This document shows, one piece after another, positions 33,547 to 42,719 of a DNA stretch of 64,000 nt (positions within the stretch are counted from its first letter, which is position 1; each line of letters starts with the position of its first letter). Both the position numbers and the translations under genes were made by a program. The stretch covers positions 620,001 to 684,000 of the forward strand of contig NZ_JAGGLO010000001.1 in the NCBI RefSeq assembly GCF_017874475.1. Reading direction: 5' to 3'. The stretch comes from Anaerococcus degeneri. GTDB lineage: Bacteria; Bacillota; Clostridia; Tissierellales; Peptoniphilaceae. Under the pieces are notes generated by a model. It ran no database searches. It was not told the DNA's origin and was given only the letters and a program-made list of their open reading frames with translations.

Positions 33547-35067
33547 CTATTTTTCTACAATTTCTATTTCTCCACTTCTTGATACAACTATTTTATCAAT
33601 AGAACTATCTACATAGGATTTCAATAAATTATTCTTATCTAAGGAATTACCATCGAATTCTTTCTTCAAATCAATCTTCTCTGATTTTAATTCTTTCAAC
33701 CTACTCTCCAATAATATCTTTTTATCTTTGATAAAAGTTTTTTCCTTTAAGTAGTCCTCTTTTGAAATATTTTTCTTTTTATAATTTTCATAAATGATTT
33801 GTAAATTACTGTTTAATATGGATATTTCCTTTAAAATCTCTTCTTTTACATTCTTGTGTTCTATAACTTTCTCTTTATTTAATGTGTTTTGAATCTTAAA
33901 ACCTTTTAATTTTGGTTTTATAAGTTCAATAATATCTTTCTCTTTGATATTGTTTGGTGTTTTCTCAGCTTTACATAAATTACAATAATAACTTTTATAC
34001 TTGTATATTTTATCTGAATTCTTCTTTTGTCTACTGTCACATCGAAAACTCATAGGTCTACCACATTCTTTACAAAATATCTTACCAGAAAAAATAGAGC
34101 GATTTTTCTTTCCTGTATAAACATAAAATTTCCTTTTTTCTTTTATTGACTTAACCTCATCAAAAACCTCTCTTGAAATAATTGCTTCATGAGTATTATG
34201 GATTACTTTCCACTCTTCTTCAGGAAGTAATATCTTTTTTCGCCTACCAATTCTTGTTTCTTTATACTTGTTATATACATAATCTCCTGTATATAATTCA
34301 TTTCTTGTAATTTGTGATATGCAAACACTTGTCCAAACTCTTTTCTTTACTCTACTTCCTGTAATTAAATTTCCAGTATAATCAGAAAGTTTCAGTTCTT
34401 CTTTTCGCTCAGAGCGAGTTATATAGCCTTTTTCATTAAAAATATTAGCAATTTGAGTACAAGAATACCCTCTTAAAATTAAATCAAATGCTTCTTTTAC
34501 TATAAATGCTGTCTTTTTATCAATGATGATATGATATTTATTATTTGGATCTTTGATGTATCCAAAAGGTGCTGCCCAGTTTGTATTCTTCCCCTGTGAT
34601 TTAATTTGTTTTAAAGAATTGCTTACCTTCTCAGATAATTCTTTACTGAACAAATCATAATACAAGGTCTTAAACTGCATATCCATATCTAAGCCATTTC
34701 CATTTTCGTTTATGGAATCATAACAATCATTTATAGCTATAAATCGTATTTTTAAAAATGGAAATATATTGCTCAAATAATCCCCAAGCAAGATATAATC
34801 TCTTGAAAACCTCGACATATCCTTTACTATGATAGTCTTTACTCTTCCTTCTTTTACATCATCAATAAGTCTTAAAAATGCAGGTCTGTTTGTATTCGTT
34901 CCCGAATACCCATCATCTACATATTCCTTTATTTCACAACTCTTTAAAGATGATTCATTTTCAATATAATTTCTTATATAATCTCTCTGATTTACTATGC
35001 TTATACTTTCATCCATTTTGTTATAATCTTCGTCTGAGAGTCTTAGATAAATAGCCACCTTATTCAT
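33547..35067 (-). CDS. Large serine recombinase, third of three
   Basis: A 506-residue large serine recombinase. The resolvase domain begins AIYLRLSDED with nucleophile S11 and has VKDMSRFSRDYILLGDY. A recombinase domain (WAAPFGYIKDPNNKYHIIID) and a zinc-ribbon (CKECGRPM, then CNLCKA) follow, with a coiled-coil region (about 400-470). It would catalyse site-specific integration or excision. The start overlaps the preceding recombinase gene by eight bases. At 506 residues it is shorter than the other two. Confidence 0.92.
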   Translation of the reverse strand: MNKVAIYLRLSDEDYNKMDESISIVNQRDYIRNYIENESSLKSCEIKEYVDDGYSGTNTNRPAFLRLIDDVKEGRVKTIIVKDMSRFSRDYILLGDYLSNIFPFLKIRFIAINDCYDSINENGNGLDMDMQFKTLYYDLFSKELSEKVSNSLKQIKSQGKNTNWAAPFGYIKDPNNKYHIIIDKKTAFIVKEAFDLILRGYSCTQIANIFNEKGYITRSERKEELKLSDYTGNLITGSRVKKRVWTSVCISQITRNELYTGDYVYNKYKETRIGRRKKILLPEEEWKVIHNTHEAIISREVFDEVKSIKEKRKFYVYTGKKNRSIFSGKIFCKECGRPMSFRCDSRQKKNSDKIYKYKSYYCNLCKAEKTPNNIKEKDIIELIKPKLKGFKIQNTLNKEKVIEHKNVKEEILKEISILNSNLQIIYENYKKKNISKEDYLKEKTFIKDKKILLESRLKELKSEKIDLKKEFDGNSLDKNNLLKSYVDSSIDKIVVSRSGEIEIVEK

Positions 35068-36805
35068 ACTCTACCTCCAACTGCTCTTTTATATCTTTAT
35101 CAAGATTAAACTTAAAATTTATGGTTACTTTCTTATTATGTGAAATTTCTATATGGTTAATGAGAGTATCAACCAATCCTTTATCCACTTCTATACTCTT
35201 ATCAGCATCTAAGCAGTAAAATAGAGCTTCTATGAATTTTTTCAGTTCCCTTTTCCTTTTCTTTATATTTCTTATTCTTTCATCAAAAACTTTTAATTCA
35301 TTTTTTAAGGTTTTTATTTGATTATTTATTTTTTTACTTTCTATTTTAAAATCACTTAAAAGAACATCTCCTTTAACATAGTTTTCATATTGTTCTTGTA
35401 GATTGATCCTAAGAGAAGCAATCTTTTTATTATTTACATCTGTTTTTATAGAAACTTGATTTATCTTTTCAGCACTTATATTTTCTAAATATATTTTTAG
35501 TTGTAATATTTTATCCTTTTTATAAAAGCTTGAAACCAGTCTTTTTAAGGTATCTACTAAAATTTTGTCAAGTTCTGTTTCATATATTCTGACATGAGAT
35601 TTTTCTAATTTTAATCTATCTCCACCTTTACAATAATAGCAATAGCAAATCTCATCATGATATTTCAGTCCTCGTGGTCCATATTGTTTTTTCAAATTTC
35701 TACCACAAACACTGCATTGTATGAGGTCGTCATACTTTCCTTCTTTTTTATAATCTCTTTGAATTTTTACTCCAACATTTTCTTTTCCGTCTTTTATTAT
35801 GTTTTTCAGTGAATGGTAAGGTAGATAGTTTTGTTTTTTCTCCTTTATCTCTCTGATATTTTCAAATGTAGTTTTGTCTATTAACCCTTCATGGGTGTTC
35901 TCTGTTATAATCCACTCTTCTTTATCACGAAACTTACTTTTCCTACTTGGATCATGTCTATTTGAGTATACTCTTTGAATCAAATTCCCAATATATACTT
36001 CATCAGAAAGCATTTTTGATATATAAGAAATATCCCATTGTTTTGTATCTTCTTTATCCTTAAAAATTTTACCTGTTCTTTTATATTCATCAGGTGTCGT
36101 ATATGTTTTAGTCAATTCTCTTGCTATTTGCATATTGGATTTACCTTGACTTGCCATATAAAAGATAAGTCTTACTACATCTGCTGCCTTTTCGTCCATC
36201 ACCAGAACTCTTTTTCCATCAATTTTATCAACCTTATAGCCATACGGAGCCATCGCTCCTATAAAAGACCCTTGTTTCATTTTTATTTCTTTAGAGGCTT
36301 TTATTTTCTTTGAAATATCTTTTGCGTATAAATCATTGAAGATATTTTTTATTGCTATTTCATAACTCTGATCTGATTTTATACCGTCTTTGGTATCCAG
36401 ATTATCATTTACGGAAATAAATCGAATTCCCAAAAATGGAAATACTTTTTCGATATAGTTTGCGATTTCCAAATACTCTCTACCAAACCTTGACATATCT
36501 TTTACTATGATACAATTTATCCTACCTGTTCGGATATCTTCCATCATTTCAATAAATGCAGGTCTTTTAAAATTTGTTCCAGAATATTCATAGTCCTTGT
36601 ATACTCTTAAAATCTTTATATCTTTTTCGTTTGCAGCATTTATACAAAGTTCTTCCTGCATTTCAAGTGAATTACTTTTATCCCTATAAGCTTCCTTTCT
36701 TTCCTGTGATAATCTAGCATAAATACCGGCAATGTATATTTTTTCAATCACTTTTCCAACTTCTGTTTCTGATTGTGATATATGCCTATTTTTTGTTCTA
36801 GCCAT
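35060..36805 (-). CDS. Large serine recombinase, second of three
   Basis: A 581-residue large serine recombinase: GIYARLSQE (nucleophile S33), VKDMSRFGREYLE, the recombinase segment FIGAMAPYGYKVDK, a zinc-ribbon (CSVCGRN, later CYCYYCKG) and a C-terminal coiled coil. The N-terminus has about 25 extra residues before the catalytic strand. I use the ATG at 36805, which has GTGAGG six bases upstream, not the upstream GTG. It overlaps the first recombinase gene by eight bases. It presumably works with one or both of its neighbours. Confidence 0.92.
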   Translation of the reverse strand: MARTKNRHISQSETEVGKVIEKIYIAGIYARLSQERKEAYRDKSNSLEMQEELCINAANEKDIKILRVYKDYEYSGTNFKRPAFIEMMEDIRTGRINCIIVKDMSRFGREYLEIANYIEKVFPFLGIRFISVNDNLDTKDGIKSDQSYEIAIKNIFNDLYAKDISKKIKASKEIKMKQGSFIGAMAPYGYKVDKIDGKRVLVMDEKAADVVRLIFYMASQGKSNMQIARELTKTYTTPDEYKRTGKIFKDKEDTKQWDISYISKMLSDEVYIGNLIQRVYSNRHDPSRKSKFRDKEEWIITENTHEGLIDKTTFENIREIKEKKQNYLPYHSLKNIIKDGKENVGVKIQRDYKKEGKYDDLIQCSVCGRNLKKQYGPRGLKYHDEICYCYYCKGGDRLKLEKSHVRIYETELDKILVDTLKRLVSSFYKKDKILQLKIYLENISAEKINQVSIKTDVNNKKIASLRINLQEQYENYVKGDVLLSDFKIESKKINNQIKTLKNELKVFDERIRNIKKRKRELKKFIEALFYCLDADKSIEVDKGLVDTLINHIEISHNKKVTINFKFNLDKDIKEQLEVEYE

Positions 36806-38516
36806 AGCATACCTCACTTTCAGCACTTACAAGACTTTTATTCATAACAGTGGGTATAGTTTTTGACTTCCTGCTTATATCGATACTTTTCTTTTTTATG
36901 GTGTTAGATTTAATGCCAGACTTATCCATTTTTGTCATTTCTTCAAGTAAAGACAATTCTTCGGTATGATTAAACCTAACATCTATCGTCTTATTTTCAG
37001 AAATAAAAATTTTATCAATAAGCATCACAACAGACAATCTATCTATTTCAGATAAATTTTTATACTTGTTAATGTCGATGATCCAACTCTTATTTTTGTC
37101 AATCTTCTCCTTAGTATATTCCTGTTTTTTCAATCTATACTCGATACTTTCATCTAATTTAGTCAATTTCTCTGTATAGTTTTTTCTAAAAAGATGATAT
37201 TCTTCTTTACTAATAACATCTTCTTTTAGGTCAAGGTATAGAGAAGATAAGAGTTCTTCTGTCATTGCTTTTTCTCGTCTTAGTATAGGAATTTGATTGT
37301 CTTTCAAATTTTTATTTATATCTATACGCTGAACTTTAGAATATAGATTTTCATTAAATTCAATGTAGGACTTCATTATTTTAGATACTGCTTTTATCAA
37401 AGTTTCTTCTTTTATGCTGTGTCTTGTGCAAGATTTTCCCTTGTTGTACTTTGAACAGATATAGAATATCTCTTCTCTTTTTTTATACTTTACAGTCCTT
37501 CTAATCAAAGAACTTCCACATTCTTTACAAAAAAGCATTCCTGTAAAAATATCAATTTTGTCCTTTCCACGAGAATTATTCAAATCTCTTTTTAACATAG
37601 TATTTGCAATAGTAAAAACTTCTTTACTTATAATTGCTTCATGGGTATTTTCTACTCTTATCCATTCTTCTTTCTCTTTTTCTATCTGCTTTTTATTTTT
37701 GTAACTTAAAGTAACACTCTTTCCTTGTAAGGTATTTCCAATATATACTTCATTTTCTATAATTCTATTTACTGTCTTTGCTGACCAATTTCCACCATTT
37801 ATATTTTGAAATCCATTACACTTAAATCCTTGACTTTCTTTATATTTTCTTGGAGTTAAAACTCCTAAATGATTTAGTTCATCTGCAATTGCCTTTGAGG
37901 AATATCCCAAGAGTTTCATATCAAATATATTTTTGATAATATCCGATATCTTTTTATCAATCACTAACTTGTTTTTATTCTCCTCAGACTTTTTATATCC
38001 ATAAGGTGCAAAAGCACTGATAAAGTCTCCTTTTTCTCTTTTTATCTTTTGAGAGCTTTTTACCTTATTGGAAATATCTCGGCAATAACTATCATTGATG
38101 AAGTTTTTTATAGGAAGTATAAGGTGTGTATCGTTTATATCTGCACTTTTACTATCGTAATTGTCATTTACTGATATAAATCTTATACCGTTTTCCGGAA
38201 ATATTCTTTGAATATATTTTCCAGCTTCTATATAATCTCTTCCGAATCTTGATAAGTCCTTTACAATAATTGTATTGAACTTTCTATCATAGGCAGCCTT
38301 TATCATTTCTTTAAAATTGGGACGATCAAAATTTGCACCTGAATATCCATCATCAACATACTCTTTGATCATTGTAATTTGATTTTTTCTTGCATAAGAG
38401 TTTATAATTTCTCTTTGATTGGATATAGAGTTACTTTCTGTTTTTTCGCCATCTTCTTTTGATAATCTTAAATACATAACTGCCAAATTTTCTTTTGCTA
38501 AATTGTTTTTAAACAT
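36798..38516 (-). CDS. Large serine recombinase, first of three
   Basis: A 572-residue large serine recombinase. S19 in MYLRLSKED is the nucleophile; VKDLSRFGRDYIEAG supplies the catalytic Arg residues. It continues with FISAFAPYGYKKS, a zinc-ribbon (CKECGSSL, YICSKYNKGKSC) and a coiled coil, ending with a short basic Ser/Lys-rich tail. It is the promoter-proximal gene of the trio. Triplets of serine integrases are known from some streptococcal integrative conjugative elements. Confidence 0.92.
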   Translation of the reverse strand: MFKNNLAKENLAVMYLRLSKEDGEKTESNSISNQREIINSYARKNQITMIKEYVDDGYSGANFDRPNFKEMIKAAYDRKFNTIIVKDLSRFGRDYIEAGKYIQRIFPENGIRFISVNDNYDSKSADINDTHLILPIKNFINDSYCRDISNKVKSSQKIKREKGDFISAFAPYGYKKSEENKNKLVIDKKISDIIKNIFDMKLLGYSSKAIADELNHLGVLTPRKYKESQGFKCNGFQNINGGNWSAKTVNRIIENEVYIGNTLQGKSVTLSYKNKKQIEKEKEEWIRVENTHEAIISKEVFTIANTMLKRDLNNSRGKDKIDIFTGMLFCKECGSSLIRRTVKYKKREEIFYICSKYNKGKSCTRHSIKEETLIKAVSKIMKSYIEFNENLYSKVQRIDINKNLKDNQIPILRREKAMTEELLSSLYLDLKEDVISKEEYHLFRKNYTEKLTKLDESIEYRLKKQEYTKEKIDKNKSWIIDINKYKNLSEIDRLSVVMLIDKIFISENKTIDVRFNHTEELSLLEEMTKMDKSGIKSNTIKKKSIDISRKSKTIPTVMNKSLVSAESEVCYG

Positions 38517-38614
38517 AAAAAAGCCTCCTTCAATTCAATTTACATACAATAAATCGAACCAAGGTTAGGCTTCCACAAAAATATTATAACGCTCCTTATA
38601 TTTTTTGTCAGCCC

Positions 38615-38782
38615 CTAATAGACAGAAAATTTTTCTTTGATGTATTCCTCTACTAAATTTTCTAAGCTAAATCCATTTTCATTAAATTTAACTTCTATAT
38701 TCCAACCATCAATTTGATTTATCATCTGTTTATCTTTTTTATCTGTTTTCATTTCTGTATTTATATTATGTTCATCACACAT
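38615..38782 (-). CDS. Small protein upstream of the recombinase trio
   Basis: A 55-residue open frame starting MCDEHNINTEMKTDKKDK and continuing DGWNIEVKFNENG, ending EYIKEKFSVY. It has an excellent ribosome-binding site (AAGGAG) eight bases upstream and lies about 100 bases before the first recombinase gene, on the same strand. The N-terminal half is charged and the C-terminal half probably helical. I do not recognise it. Small proteins near large serine recombinases can act as directionality factors, but nothing here proves that. Confidence 0.6.
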   Translation of the reverse strand: MCDEHNINTEMKTDKKDKQMINQIDGWNIEVKFNENGFSLENLVEEYIKEKFSVY

Positions 38783-39138
38783 AATATCTTCTCCTTATCT
38801 TTAATTTTTTTAAGTTTTTTGACATTAACAGGCGTGTAGGTCACGACATTGGAATTTCACCACCGCCCCTTTTCAAGATGAGCCGGCAACAACTGTAGAA
38901 GTATCATTATCCCCATTTGCTTCAATGCATCAGTTTCCTAGGCTGAATATATAATTTCTTTTTGTCGCTCGTTTTCTTATATCCTTCCTTTAGCTAGAGT
39001 ATTTATTTAAACCGAAATCCTTATCAGCAGAAAAGTCATGGCGAAGAAATTATAAAGCTCCACAAATGGTTAATGTCCTGTCTTGGTCTATTCAGTTGTC
39101 AAGGTTCAAATTTCTATTAATTTCTTTTTTATATAAAA
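38783..39138 (-). other. Non-coding leader region before the recombinase operon
   Basis: About 355 bases between the sigma-like gene and the small ORF. The G+C content is locally higher around 38830-38905 than in the rest of the window. On the minus strand a TTGACA hexamer lies near 39095-39105, without a clear -10 box. Short frames exist but lack ribosome-binding sites. A structured leader RNA or an element end is possible; I cannot decide. Confidence 0.35.
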
Positions 39139-39182
39139 GAGGACAAAATTCCCCTTCACTTTATAAAGGAAAATTTGCCCTC
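39139..39182 (-). terminator. Terminator after the sigma-like gene
   Basis: An imperfect long stem (GAGGGCAAATTTTCC with GGAATTTTGTCCTC on the minus strand) is followed by CTTTTATAT. Confidence 0.6.
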
Positions 39183-39197
39183 TTTGGTAACCATAAT

Positions 39198-39608
39198 TTA
39201 TAGTTCTTCTATAAATTTCTTTAGTTTTTCTAAAATTTTATCTCGTCTTTTAATTAATGTTGGATGTGAGATATTTTTAGTCTTTGCTACTGCACGAAGT
39301 GTTTCATCATTGAAATATAATCTTTCTATGATTTCCCGTTCATCCTTATTTAACTTTGACATAGCATTTTTTAATGCTTCAATCATCATTTGTGTAGCTA
39401 CAACTTTTTCTACATCAACATTTTTATCTTCTAAATTATCTTCAAAATTCCCATCGTGATTTAGGGACGAAAAAAATAGCAAGTGGTTTTTCTTGTCCAC
39501 CTGCTCTAAATATTTTTCGTGTTCTCTTTCTTGCCAGTAAACTTTGTATATCTGCTCACTTACTTTGATTTTTTGCCCACCGACATAAAGGTAATATTCT
39601 TTTGTCAT
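39198..39608 (-). CDS. Sigma-70-like regulator of the mobile element
   Basis: A 136-residue protein of the small sigma-factor-like type found in integrative elements of Firmicutes. The N-terminal part (YYLYVGGQKIKVSEQIYKVY, WQEREHEKYLEQ) is typical of element-encoded sigma-like proteins. The C-terminal half has a region-4 HTH (LNKDEREIIERLYFNDETLR, then KNISHPTLIKRRDKIL). It likely promotes transcription of element genes such as the downstream recombinases. GGAGG lies eight bases upstream of the ATG and can be masked by a hairpin in the leader. Confidence 0.82.
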   Translation of the reverse strand: MTKEYYLYVGGQKIKVSEQIYKVYWQEREHEKYLEQVDKKNHLLFFSSLNHDGNFEDNLEDKNVDVEKVVATQMMIEALKNAMSKLNKDEREIIERLYFNDETLRAVAKTKNISHPTLIKRRDKILEKLKKFIEEL

Positions 39609-39617
39609 TTATGTTTC

Positions 39618-39662
39618 CTCCATTCTTTTTTTGTCTTTATGTTTTCAGACAAAAAAAGGAGG
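39618..39662 (-). promoter_or_regulatory. Hairpin masking the ribosome-binding site of the sigma-like gene
   Basis: TTTTTTTGTCT pairs with AGACAAAAAAA, and beyond an AATG-type bulge CCTCC pairs with the GGAGG ribosome-binding site of the sigma-like gene. The upstream arm overlaps the terminator hairpin at 39651-39690, so the two structures compete. Confidence 0.65.
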
Positions 39663-39690
39663 ACTCCTGCTCTTGGGCATGGTTAGTCCT
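39651..39690 (-). terminator. Attenuator-type terminator in the sigma-like gene leader
   Basis: AGGACT and AGTCCT form a stem with an 18-20 base loop, followed on the minus strand by CCTTTTTTT. It lies between the 19-codon leader ORF and the sigma-like gene. Confidence 0.6.
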
Positions 39691-39753
39691 CTAAAATGAA
39701 AAAAACTCTTTCTGATAAGAATTATATTTAATTTTTTAACTGAGTTATCTAGC

Positions 39754-39813
39754 TTATAAACAGCGTAAACCAAAGAAAAAAGGTAAATTTACTTTAATTA
39801 TATTTATTTGCAT
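39754..39813 (-). CDS. Leader peptide (19 aa) before the attenuator
   Basis: A 19-codon frame, MQINIIKVNLPFFFGLRCL, begins at an ATG with GGAGGG at ideal spacing and ends before the attenuator hairpin. A short translated leader followed by a terminator recalls the tet(M) and erm attenuation systems on Tn916-like elements, where slowed ribosomes relieve termination. Here the gene behind it is a sigma-like factor, not a resistance gene. Confidence 0.55.
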   Translation of the reverse strand: MQINIIKVNLPFFFGLRCL

Positions 39814-39846
39814 ATTTCCCTCCATTCTTTTAAATAAACCCACTTA

Positions 39847-41211
39847 TTATTCATTACTTGAATTTTTCAAACTAATTTTATCCATCCTATTTAATTCCCC
39901 AAACATCATTACTACACCAACTATTATCATAATTAAATCTACAAGGGGTTCTGCAAACCATACTGCTTTAACTCCAAATATCATTGGTAAAATAATCATG
40001 GCAGGTATGAATAAAAATAACTGCCTTAGCATTACTATTATGCCAGCTTTTTTAGCGTTTCCTATTGATTGGAAGAATGTTATAGTCATTACCATTACTC
40101 CATATAGGATAAAGATAGAATAAAATAGTCTAAAGTTTCCTATTCCCTGAGTTATAATACTTTCTTCTACTCCAAATAAAGACAGAATATTCTTTGAAAA
40201 TGCTAATGCTGGTATCCAAAATATTGATGCAAGAACTAATCCTCCGATAGAAAATACTTTCATAGCTTCTTTTACTCTGTCGTATTTTTTCGCTCCAAAA
40301 TTTGTACCAACTACAGGTTGTAAACCTTGACTCATTCCCCAAAGTGGAATGAATGAAAAGGCATATATTCTAAGTGTTGCTGCCATCAAGATAGCATTTG
40401 TATCTCCACCATATTTAAATGACATTTTATATAGCATTGTTTGTTGAATCATAAATAAAATTTGCATCATCATAGCAGATGACCCTACGCCAAACATTTC
40501 TTTTTTTATTTCCTGATCAGGTTTGATTTTATTTATTTTTACTGCTTTACTTTTATATTTGAAGTAATGGAGTGTTATTATTGCTTGAACTAATTGTGCT
40601 GTAATAGTTGCAAGTGCAGCCCCTTCTATTGCGTATTTTCCCATTAATTTCATTAGAATCGGATCAAGAATTATGTTTAAAAAAGCCCCTAGCCCCATAA
40701 TGAGCATTGCTTTTTTCATTAATCCTTCTCCACGCATAACCATGTTTGCTGATTGAGTAAAGTTTACAAATAAAGAACCAATAAAAATTACTCGTAAATA
40801 TCTGATACCATATTCTTTAATTTCTCCACTTGCTCCAACCATATCTAAAAAATGTGGCGCAAGTAAAATTCCGCCTATTGTAATAATTGATGAGAATAGA
40901 ATAACCCAAAAGATTAAATTCCCCATAATTTTATCAACTGTTTTTTTGTCGCCCTTTCCTATAGCTCTTGATAAAACCGATGCTGAACCTACACCAATAA
41001 GTGTAGATACACCACTATTGAAAAATGTAAGTGGCATAGCTACACCACAAGCTGTCATTGCTGTTTGTCCTATAATATTTCCTGCAAAAATTCCATCCAT
41101 TAGTGGATAAAGACCTATTACTATCATTCCTATTACAGCAGGGATAGATAATTGAAAAAGTAAATCTATAGGTCTTTTTGTTAATAATTGTTCTTTCATA
41201 TCTTGTTTCAT
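39847..41211 (-). CDS. MATE family efflux transporter
   Basis: A 454-residue, 12-helix multidrug and toxic compound extrusion protein. Both halves show the family repeat: LFQLSIPAVIGMIVIGLYPL near the start and the PLMDGIFAGNIIGQTAM region, with matching elements at about 235-300. MATE pumps export cationic or organic compounds by Na+ or H+ antiport. It is the last gene of the TetR-controlled transport operon. The equibactin locus also carries a MATE gene, as I recall. Export of the metallophore or a by-product is plausible. Alternatively it exports unrelated drugs. Confidence 0.9.
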   Translation of the reverse strand: MKQDMKEQLLTKRPIDLLFQLSIPAVIGMIVIGLYPLMDGIFAGNIIGQTAMTACGVAMPLTFFNSGVSTLIGVGSASVLSRAIGKGDKKTVDKIMGNLIFWVILFSSIITIGGILLAPHFLDMVGASGEIKEYGIRYLRVIFIGSLFVNFTQSANMVMRGEGLMKKAMLIMGLGAFLNIILDPILMKLMGKYAIEGAALATITAQLVQAIITLHYFKYKSKAVKINKIKPDQEIKKEMFGVGSSAMMMQILFMIQQTMLYKMSFKYGGDTNAILMAATLRIYAFSFIPLWGMSQGLQPVVGTNFGAKKYDRVKEAMKVFSIGGLVLASIFWIPALAFSKNILSLFGVEESIITQGIGNFRLFYSIFILYGVMVMTITFFQSIGNAKKAGIIVMLRQLFLFIPAMIILPMIFGVKAVWFAEPLVDLIMIIVGVVMMFGELNRMDKISLKNSSNE

Positions 41212-41253
41212 AAAATTACCTCCTTTTTTTCATCCAGATTTTTTTAGCAAATT

Positions 41254-42717
41254 TTAAGTTTGATCGAAGAATTCCCTAATTTTTCCCATATTCTTTTCAT
41301 CTTTAATACCATGCCATTTGACTTTTCCATTCTCCATAAACATAAAATAATCACAACAACATTCTACTAATTCCGGATCATGTGTGATAATAAAAATAGT
41401 TTTTCCGTCCTCTTTAAGCCTTATCATTTCATTAGAAACTTCTTTCATATTCTTAAAATCCAAACCACTTGTAGGTTCGTCCAAAATCAGTATTGTCCTA
41501 TCAGAAGCGATAGCACTTGCAATTGCAACCCTTTGTTTTTGCCCTCCGGATAATGACATTGGATGGCAATCTATAAAATCCATTAAATTTAACTTTTTAC
41601 ATATCTCATCGATCTTTTCTTCTTTATTCTCATCGTTCTCTATACTCAAAAGAATTTCTTCTTTAACTGATTCGGTAAATAATTGATGATTAACATCCTG
41701 CATCACCATAAAACATTTTTTTAGCCTTTCTCTTGTAGCATAACTTTCTGTTTGTATATTTAAAGTTCCTTTTGCTTTTTCTTCAACTCCACATAAGCAT
41801 TTTGAAAAAGTTGATTTTCCAGAACCATTATTTCCTAAAACAGCCACAATAGATTTTTGAGGTAATACAGCATCATTAATTTCAAAAAAAGGCTCTTTTC
41901 CATAACTAAACATAAAATCCTTAATCTCTATTTGTTCCTTAGATTCTATATTTTTTATACGGCTACTGGTATCAATAGGGTGTATGCTCCTTAACCCCAT
42001 ATTATTTAAAATGCTGTTAGGTAATTTCTTGAACTCAACACAAGAAAATTCTTTGTTAATTTTTCCATCTTTCATATAAATAAATCTATCTGCAATATCA
42101 ATTAAATATTGTAGTCTATGCTCTGCAATAACCACAGTTGACTTTTTTTCTTTCCATTTTTTTATGATATATTTTAACATTTTTATAGTTTGTATATCTA
42201 AATTAGAAGATGGCTCATCTAATACATAGATTTCAGGCTCCATAACAGCAGCAGAAGCACAAGCAATTTTTTGTTTTTCTCCTCCTGACATAGAAAACAA
42301 GCTCTTATCAAGCAAATCTTTTATATTTAATTCTTTTGTCACTTGACCAATTCTTTTACAAATTTCTTCTCTTGGAATTCCAAAGTTTTCACAGGTAAAT
42401 GCAATTTCACTTGTGGAATCTACATTGAAAAATTGAGTTCTTGGATTCTGAAATACTGAACCTACATATCGACTTAATTCATCAATCGACTTTTTAGAAA
42501 TTTTGTGGTTTCTAACTATAACTTCTCCAGTCAAAGTTCCTGTATAATATCCGGGAATTAGTCCATTTATCAATCTACTTATAGTAGTTTTTCCACAACC
42601 GGATTCACCACAAAATACAACCACCTCTCCATCATTGATTTTTAAATTAATATTATAAATTCCAGCATTCTTATTCCCGCTATCATAAGTAAATGACACG
42701 TCTTTAAATTCAATCAA
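41254..42717 (-). CDS. ECF transporter duplicated ATP-binding protein
   Basis: A 487-residue protein with two ABC ATPase domains in one chain (about 1-225 and 265-480). Domain 1 has Walker A CGESGCGKTT, signature MSGGEKQK and Walker B IYVLDEPSSNLD. Domain 2 has GNNGSGKST, LSGGQKQRVA and ILILDEPTSGLD. This is the energising A-A' unit of an energy-coupling-factor importer. It is followed upstream by the T and S components, so the complex is complete. A degraded piece of a homologue lies at 31740-31866. Confidence 0.92.
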   Translation of the reverse strand: MIEFKDVSFTYDSGNKNAGIYNINLKINDGEVVVFCGESGCGKTTISRLINGLIPGYYTGTLTGEVIVRNHKISKKSIDELSRYVGSVFQNPRTQFFNVDSTSEIAFTCENFGIPREEICKRIGQVTKELNIKDLLDKSLFSMSGGEKQKIACASAAVMEPEIYVLDEPSSNLDIQTIKMLKYIIKKWKEKKSTVVIAEHRLQYLIDIADRFIYMKDGKINKEFSCVEFKKLPNSILNNMGLRSIHPIDTSSRIKNIESKEQIEIKDFMFSYGKEPFFEINDAVLPQKSIVAVLGNNGSGKSTFSKCLCGVEEKAKGTLNIQTESYATRERLKKCFMVMQDVNHQLFTESVKEEILLSIENDENKEEKIDEICKKLNLMDFIDCHPMSLSGGQKQRVAIASAIASDRTILILDEPTSGLDFKNMKEVSNEMIRLKEDGKTIFIITHDPELVECCCDYFMFMENGKVKWHGIKDEKNMGKIREFFDQT

Positions 42718-42719
42718 TG

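Noticed and set aside
39609-39823. Remnant of an antibiotic resistance gene behind the attenuator
   Set aside because: The leader resembles resistance-gene attenuators, but the only gene downstream is the sigma-like factor; no tet or erm sequence is present.
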